The notes beneath the pieces are model-generated. The model made no database searches. It was not told the origin of the DNA and saw only the letters and a program-made list of their open reading frames with translations. Position numbers and translations under genes: made by a program. A stretch of DNA of 10,648 nucleotides from CAYVWB01 sp964455395 (lineage in GTDB: Bacteria > Desulfobacterota > Desulfovibrionia > Desulfovibrionales > Desulfovibrionaceae), in NCBI GenBank assembly GCA_964455395.1, contig CAYVWB010000108.1:1-10648 (forward strand). Reading direction: 5' to 3'. Numbering within the stretch: the first letter of the stretch is position 1; each line of letters begins with the position of its first letter. Shown one piece after another: positions 6,493 through 10,648 of this stretch.

Positions 6493-7806
6493 TCAGTCGC
6501 TCCTGACGGGGTTGCCGCGCACGCCACGCGCCACAGAGACCGCGCTGAGGCCGAGGCGTTTTCCGAAGCGCACTGCGCGCACGAACCACCGCGTGTAGTA
6601 GTTCAACGCGCGCTCCGTGGCCTCGCGGGTGAAGCGCCAGAACCACGCTTGCCCGACATTCGCCTTGTTCTGCAGGAACTTGCGCGCCACGAACCGCATG
6701 TACATCTGCATGTGAACCCAGTCGAAGAGGCGGATCATGGCCTCGTCCGACTGCCCGGAGACATTGAGGATGACGTTGTTCGGCGCGTTGTAGCCTGTGT
6801 GCAGTTTGATGATGTACGCCTCTTCGTCCGGGATGAGACCCTGCTCGCGGCAGTCATCGTAGAGCGTGGAGCCGGGCGGCGGCATGGTCCAGGTGAGGCG
6901 ACGCGGCGGAAGATCGGCCTTGTCCATGAGCGTCATGGTTTCCCGCAGAGTCTCACGTGTCTCACCGGGAAAGCTGCCCATGAGCTGTATTTTCAGGTGG
7001 ATGCCGACGTCCTTTGCTGCCTGGAGCACGTGCAGGGACTGCTCCCGGGTCACGCCTTTGCGCATCCGTTTCAAGATGTCGTTGCTGCCGCTCTCGATGC
7101 CCAGCCCCAGGGAGAGGCAGTTGGCGTCCTTGAGCATACGCAGAATCCCCGGCGTCACGGTGTTCACCTGCGCTTGGCAGTCCCAATAGAGGTCCAGGTC
7201 CTTCAGCGCGTTGCAGAGCTCTTGCGTACGCTTCTTGCCTACGATGACGAGCTCGTCCGCGAAGTGGAAGGCCTTCAGGTTGTACGTCGCCTTGAGGAAC
7301 TTGATTTCCTCCGTGATGCGTTCCACGGACTTGAGGCGCAGGAAGTCGTAGCTGCGCGCGCAGAAGCGGCATTTGTAGGGACAGCCCCGCCCCGAAAGCA
7401 CCGTCATGTTGGGGAGCAGGTCCTCGGGCTGCACGGTCTGAGCGTGGCTCTTGCTGCTATAGCCCGTGGTGTTGTCGTGTGCGTACATGGTGACGCGGGT
7501 GTAGCGCGGCATGTTCCACAAGGAGCACTCCGGCATGGGCAGCCCATCGAGATCCTTGATGAACTCCCGCGGCTCCGTCCGGATGAGGCCGCCCGGCCCC
7601 ATGAACGCGACCCCGCGCACCTTGTGCGGCGCCTTCAGGTTCTCCAGAAGCTCAACGAGGGTGACCTCGCCCTCCCCGATGACGCAGTAGTCGGCGAGGC
7701 CTTTCGTCAGCAGCAAGTCGTGATGGAGGTCCGCCAGGAGGCCGCCTACGATGATGGGCGCGTTGGAGCGCTTGCGGATTTCTTCGGCAAGCCACCGTAC
7801 ATACAA
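6493..7806 (-). CDS. B12-binding radical SAM protein, intact C-terminal part of a disrupted gene
   Basis: This open frame holds the rear of a cobalamin-binding domain (APIIVGG at 16-22, DYCVIGEGEVTLVELLE at 39-55), then a radical SAM domain with the 4Fe-4S motif CPYKCRFC (C142, C146, C149), then IESGSNDILKRMRKG at 237-251 and MGSFPGET at 276-283, and an alpha-helical C-terminal region. Such enzymes use SAM plus cobalamin, often for methylation or ring chemistry in lipids, pigments or natural products; the substrate is not evident. The frame extends upstream as FHSINYL to a TGA at 7825-7827. The TTG at 7806 is only the first possible start codon and I doubt it is real, because it cuts into a helix of the B12 domain. 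The proper start is at 8142, making a 549-codon gene. Its 5' end is broken, so even if translated this piece may be inactive. The 3' end lies next to IS66 debris. Confidence 0.85.
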   Translation of the reverse strand: MYVRWLAEEIRKRSNAPIIVGGLLADLHHDLLLTKGLADYCVIGEGEVTLVELLENLKAPHKVRGVAFMGPGGLIRTEPREFIKDLDGLPMPECSLWNMPRYTRVTMYAHDNTTGYSSKSHAQTVQPEDLLPNMTVLSGRGCPYKCRFCARSYDFLRLKSVERITEEIKFLKATYNLKAFHFADELVIVGKKRTQELCNALKDLDLYWDCQAQVNTVTPGILRMLKDANCLSLGLGIESGSNDILKRMRKGVTREQSLHVLQAAKDVGIHLKIQLMGSFPGETRETLRETMTLMDKADLPPRRLTWTMPPPGSTLYDDCREQGLIPDEEAYIIKLHTGYNAPNNVILNVSGQSDEAMIRLFDWVHMQMYMRFVARKFLQNKANVGQAWFWRFTREATERALNYYTRWFVRAVRFGKRLGLSAVSVARGVRGNPVRSD

Positions 7807-7824
7807 GTAGTTGATGCTGTGAAA

Positions 7825-8142
7825 TCAAGCCACGTCAAGAATCGCACGGAGGATCACTTTTCCACACAGCTCGACTTCCTCAAAGGCTGTCTTGAAGTCG
7901 GTTCGGAAAAACCTTGTGGCGGTTACCATTTCGTCAATGAAACGCACTACCACACATATTTCAAAAACAACAACGTGAAGAAGCACGTCACGTTCACTCG
8001 CTGCAACGATTTCTTCCAGCACATGTCTCCGACGATGCGCCACTTCGGGCACAATGAAGTGGTCATCTACATGCCCCACAGGCCATCACGACGTCTTGAC
8101 GAACGCCATGGAGACTCTGGGGCCTTTCGTCGCGTCGTTCAT
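7825..8142 (-). pseudogene. Disrupted 5' part of the B12-binding radical SAM gene, with an inverted middle
   Basis: The minus strand has GAGGAG six bases before the ATG at 8142, then MNDATKGPRVSMAFVKTS and a TGA at 8086-8088. The same frame continues to a second TGA (7825-7827) just before FHSINYLYVRW of the main part. Between these stops the minus-strand protein makes no sense as a B12 domain. Read on the plus strand from 7840, the same DNA gives NRTEDHFSTQLDFLKGC, then GYHFVNETHYHTYFKNNN, then MRHFGHNEVVIYMPHRPS. The last has the GHxVVIY second-strand pattern of cobalamin-binding domains, and G/C-ending codons are more frequent in this plus-strand reading than in the minus-strand one. Flipping the segment gives MAFVK-NRTEDH at one joint and RR-LDVA at the other, both in frame. 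So a piece of this gene appears inverted. One TGA (codon 106) would remain after flipping. The gene starts 41 bases after the TMTC-like gene. Confidence 0.65.
7833..8101. repeat. Segment bounded by 8-bp inverted repeats, apparently inverted
   Basis: CGTCAAGA at 7833-7840 and its complement TCTTGACG at 8094-8101 bound a 253-base interior. The repeats sit where the coding sense changes strand, and recombination between them joins both codon frames exactly. Arms of 8 bp are short for a site-specific invertible element, and no recombinase gene is visible in the window, so a one-off inversion is as likely as a switch. Confidence 0.6.
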
Positions 8143-8169
8143 GGACATCTCCTCACGTGCGGAACAGTG

Positions 8170-8179
8170 CGGTTAACCG
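8170..8179. repeat. 10-base palindrome between the two minus-strand genes
   Basis: CGGTTAACCG is a perfect palindrome four bases after the stop of the TMTC-like gene and about 28 bases before the radical SAM start codon. The stem is too short and lacks a T-tract for a terminator, so read-through into the radical SAM gene is expected. Confidence 0.3.
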
Positions 8180-8183
8180 TCAG

Positions 8184-9836
8184 CTACGGGGCGCTTTCCT
8201 CCGAGGCTGCGTCGTCGTCTTCCCCCGTACGGGCGCGCTCCATGAGCGCCTTGATCTGCGGGTGTTCCTGGTTGAGACTCGCATGGTCGAGCACCTCGCG
8301 CGCCTCCGTGTGCCGACCCTGTTCCAGCAGCGCGAAAGCCAGATCCATCCGCATACGGCCGAACCAGGGCTGTGGCGGCGTCGTCAGAACCTGCCGGAGC
8401 AGCGGGACGCCTTCCTCGTATTCGCCCGCCATGATCAGCGCCCGGCCGAGCCCCGCGCGGGCGTTCGTGTGGTCCGGCTTCAACGCAAGGGCTTTCCGGA
8501 AATACGGCGCCGCGTCCACGGGTCGTTGCCGGTCAAGCAGGGCGAGCCCCGCCCAGTTGAAGGCCCGGTAGTTCGTGGGGGCCTTCTCCGTCACGTCCAG
8601 CCAGAACAGTACGGGATCCTTGTAGAGTTCGTTACGCGCGAACACGCTGGCGCCCAGGGCGACGCATATGACGAGACAAAGCAGCTGCGCCGTCTTCGCG
8701 GGCTGTACGGACGGAGAGCGTCGGGCGAGGCGTTGCATCAGCGACCAGAAACCGAACACCGCCAACGCCGCGACCCCCGCCAGCGGAACATAGAGTCGGT
8801 AGGGGAACACCGCGAAGGCCATGGGCAGCAGACTCGTGGGCGCGAGCGCCAGCAGGAACCACGCCGCAGGGACGCTCCATGACCGGCGACGGACAACGCC
8901 GTAGCCCGTCGCCAGGACAATGGCCGCCGCCGCCAGCAATCCCGGCGCGGCCTGCATGAGCGTGGGCTGACGCCAGATGGCGTCGAAGACGATGCTCGGC
9001 GGCCACACGATGCATTGGAGATAATACAGAAACACCTCGCCCTGGGTGAGCCAGTACTCCACCACGCCGCGACTTTCATGGAATGCGCCGGTGCCGGCGG
9101 TGGCGCCGGAGAATGCGAGCGCCGTCAAGGCGGCCATGCAGAGCAGCAGGCCGCCGTAGAGCCAGGGGGACGTGCGCAGCGCCATAGACGGCGTCTTCCG
9201 CAGAAGCACGCAGTCCATGAGAAGGACCGTCACAGGCGCGGCGATGATGACCTCCTTTGATCCCGCGCCGACGAAACACGCCGCCACGGCCGCCGCCGTC
9301 CACCAACGCCGGCCCGCTTCGGCTTGCCAACTCCGCAGCGCGCAGTAGGCGGTCAGCAGATAGCAAAGGCCCATCTGCGATTCCAACCGCTGCGAAATGT
9401 AGGTCACCGCGTCGGCGTTGATGGGGTGCAGGGCCCAGAGCAGCGCCGTGGCGAGCCCCAAGCCGAAACCGGAGGACGCATGCCGCGACGCCAACGCCGA
9501 CGTCGAGCATGCTCGCCGAACCAGACCGAACAGCGTCAGCGCGCTCATGATATGGAGTACGATGTTGAAGAGGCGGTGGGCCCAGGGTTCGGGCCCGCTC
9601 ACGGCATAGGTCAAGGCGAAAGTGAAATTGACGAAAGGCCGGCCGGCCGTGGCGGCGTCCCTGTCCGCGACCAGGGCGTCCCAAGGGGGGATGACGCTGC
9701 GGATGGACTCGTTCCACAGGATGTTGGGGGTGTCGTCATAGACCAGCGGCGCGTTGACCGTCGGGCCATACGTCACGGCCACGGCAGCCGCGAGAAGCAG
9801 GGCCGCCAACAAGGTGGGGGAGGTTGCGCGATCCAT
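8184..9836 (-). CDS. TMTC-like multi-pass membrane protein with C-terminal TPR repeats (GT-C glycosyltransferase type)
   Basis: The 550-residue product starts with a membrane helix (8-24), followed by LVYDDTPNILWN at 31-42. The acidic pair D34-D35 in the first outer loop is the typical catalytic mark of GT-C glycosyltransferases. Conserved blocks of the bacterial TMTC-like family follow: GRPFVNFTFALTYAVSG at 65-81, HRLFNIVLHI at 87-96, ALLWALHPINADAVTYISQR at 131-150 and GSKEVIIAAPV at 192-202. About ten membrane helices extend to residue 400. Residues about 420-526 hold roughly three TPR repeats (YFRKALALKPDHTNARAGLG is typical), and the tail is acidic (GEDDDAASEES). Eukaryotic TMTC proteins add O-mannose using a lipid-linked donor; a similar sugar transfer on the outer face is inference. 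The ATG at 9836 has GAGGAG six bases upstream; the frame to 10040 is open but not protein-like. The broken radical SAM gene follows on the same strand. Confidence 0.85.
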   Translation of the reverse strand: MDRATSPTLLAALLLAAAVAVTYGPTVNAPLVYDDTPNILWNESIRSVIPPWDALVADRDAATAGRPFVNFTFALTYAVSGPEPWAHRLFNIVLHIMSALTLFGLVRRACSTSALASRHASSGFGLGLATALLWALHPINADAVTYISQRLESQMGLCYLLTAYCALRSWQAEAGRRWWTAAAVAACFVGAGSKEVIIAAPVTVLLMDCVLLRKTPSMALRTSPWLYGGLLLCMAALTALAFSGATAGTGAFHESRGVVEYWLTQGEVFLYYLQCIVWPPSIVFDAIWRQPTLMQAAPGLLAAAAIVLATGYGVVRRRSWSVPAAWFLLALAPTSLLPMAFAVFPYRLYVPLAGVAALAVFGFWSLMQRLARRSPSVQPAKTAQLLCLVICVALGASVFARNELYKDPVLFWLDVTEKAPTNYRAFNWAGLALLDRQRPVDAAPYFRKALALKPDHTNARAGLGRALIMAGEYEEGVPLLRQVLTTPPQPWFGRMRMDLAFALLEQGRHTEAREVLDHASLNQEHPQIKALMERARTGEDDDAASEESAP

Positions 9837-10341
9837 GAGAGGCTCCTCGGCGTGGCGGTTACAGTGGTGTGTGAGAATTCCTGGAGAGCACAAGCGCGAG
9901 AGGAGGCGACGCTGCTGGCTGTCAGACAGGTCGGACCACCACGAAAGCCCCAAACCCGTGATGGACGTCCCCTGCCCTCTGCACCTTCCTGGGAGGGGAA
10001 CGAGGGTCGGCCCCGCGTGCAAACCCTGCGTCGCAGACAAGGGATATACCCGTTTTGTCCAGGATTGTCAGGACGACGACGGCGCGGTTGACCATGCCCG
10101 GAGTGTGCGAGACGCATAGTGAAAGTGACCCATTGATATGCCCGGGCAATCCAGGCCTGCTCCAGGAGGGGGGTCAGGGGAGCGCTCATGTTGGATACAA
10201 TCCTGGCGGCGCGCCTGGGCCCTTCTGGAGGTGTGGCGGGGAGCGCTCAACCTGGGTTCTTTCTTTCAGTTCAGAACAAGGCCGCCGTCACCCCAACGTT
10301 GCGCCTCGCCATCGTTTCGCAGATCACGCCCGTAAGACGTT
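9837..10341. other. Upstream region without a supported gene
   Basis: No frame here encodes a recognisable protein; the open frames are Arg/Pro-rich and lack ribosome sites. The promoter of the TMTC-like gene should be in the first 150 bases, but I see no good -35/-10 pair. The odd-length palindrome CTGTCAGACAG at 9919-9929 might be an operator. Confidence 0.4.
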
Positions 10342-10648
10342 TCATGAGCGAACCGTTCTGCGGCCAAAATGGCGACTCGTCCTGGGACAGATGGCGGGGA
10401 TATCGACCTCGTCGACTGCGACACCCAAGACGTCCCCTGGGGTGATCCGTCCAGCGCGAGAGGGATCGGTTCGGTCAAGCACAATCCCTGCGTCTTCGGG
10501 CCATGGCGGCATCGTCCAACAGGAGCTCGCCGGCATGGCCGCGCGCGACGGCGGTCTCCGGGAGGGCGCTGTCGGCTCGGGCGTCTCCGGGAAGCTTCCG
10601 GGGCGTCGCCGGGGTCAACTCGGAAAGTGGCGCGCGGGGATGCGTTCC
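10342..10648 (-). pseudogene. Possible decayed, frameshifted coding remnant running off the window
   Basis: On the minus strand the frame beginning at the window edge reads coherently with mostly G/C-ending codons (LSELTPATPRKLPGDARADS, then ARGHAGELLLDDAAMA) and stops at about 10500. Overlapping it in another frame, GIVLDRTDPSRAGRITPGD and VLGVAVDEVDIPAIC read equally well before stopping at 10342. This looks like one gene broken by a frameshift near 10510. I do not recognise the family. Chance open frames in high-GC DNA cannot be ruled out. Confidence 0.3.

Noticed and set aside
7780..7830. TGA at 7825-7827 as a selenocysteine codon
   Set aside because: I saw no convincing hairpin with a suitable apical loop directly downstream, and the gene is already disrupted by the inversion, so a nonsense mutation is simpler.
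7825..8079. 84-codon minus-strand open frame as a separate small gene
   Set aside because: It has no ribosome site of its own, starts at a GTG within the broken frame, and its product resembles nothing; the plus-strand reading of the same DNA is more protein-like.
6481..8571. 696-codon open frame on the plus strand
   Set aside because: Most of it is the antisense of the radical SAM and TMTC-like genes, in the codon-aligned opposite frame where high-GC genes often stay open. Only the part at about 7840-8093 looks coding, which I explain by inversion.

Overview
This is high-GC DNA with the gene density and families of a Gram-negative, proteobacterium-like chromosome: a MacB/LolCDE-type ABC system, an SLC13/DASS permease, a dodecin, a TMTC-like GT-C membrane protein and a cobalamin-binding radical SAM protein. 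I cannot name the genus. There are no rRNA or tRNA genes and no CRISPR array. Much of the window is decayed accessory DNA, with at least three worn remnants of IS66-family insertion sequences.

Left part (1-2900). A tight plus-strand operon encodes a membrane-anchored small protein with an OB-fold-like pattern (302-700), a FtsX/MacB-type permease (701-1864) and its LolD/MacB-type ATPase (1857-2531). Spacing is zero and then an 8-base overlap. Together they look like one ABC system acting on something in the envelope. A 26-base near-perfect palindrome follows the operon and separates it from a convergent dodecin-family gene (2681-2884, minus).

Middle part (2900-6490). A long stretch without an intact gene holds a decayed IS66 TnpA-like fragment (3415-3609, minus). 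An SLC13-type transporter with a central RCK/TrkA-C-like region follows (3843-5648, plus). After it comes an IS66 graveyard: a frameshifted, truncated transposase TnpC N-terminus (plus), a 12-bp tandem repeat, and a TnpA fragment with an internal stop (minus).

Right part (6490-10648). Two minus-strand genes are probably co-transcribed: a TMTC-like membrane glycosyltransferase/TPR protein (8184-9836), then, 41 bases on, a B12-binding radical SAM gene starting at 8142 and ending at 6493. The first ~105 codons of the radical SAM gene are broken. The segment between 8-bp inverted repeats at 7833-7840 and 8094-8101 appears flipped: read on the plus strand it gives the missing part of the cobalamin-binding domain, in frame at both joints. 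A TGA at 7825-7827 interrupts the frame in either orientation. This intragenic inversion is the most interesting signal here. The right edge (9837-10648) has no intact gene, only a possible decayed coding remnant on the minus strand.
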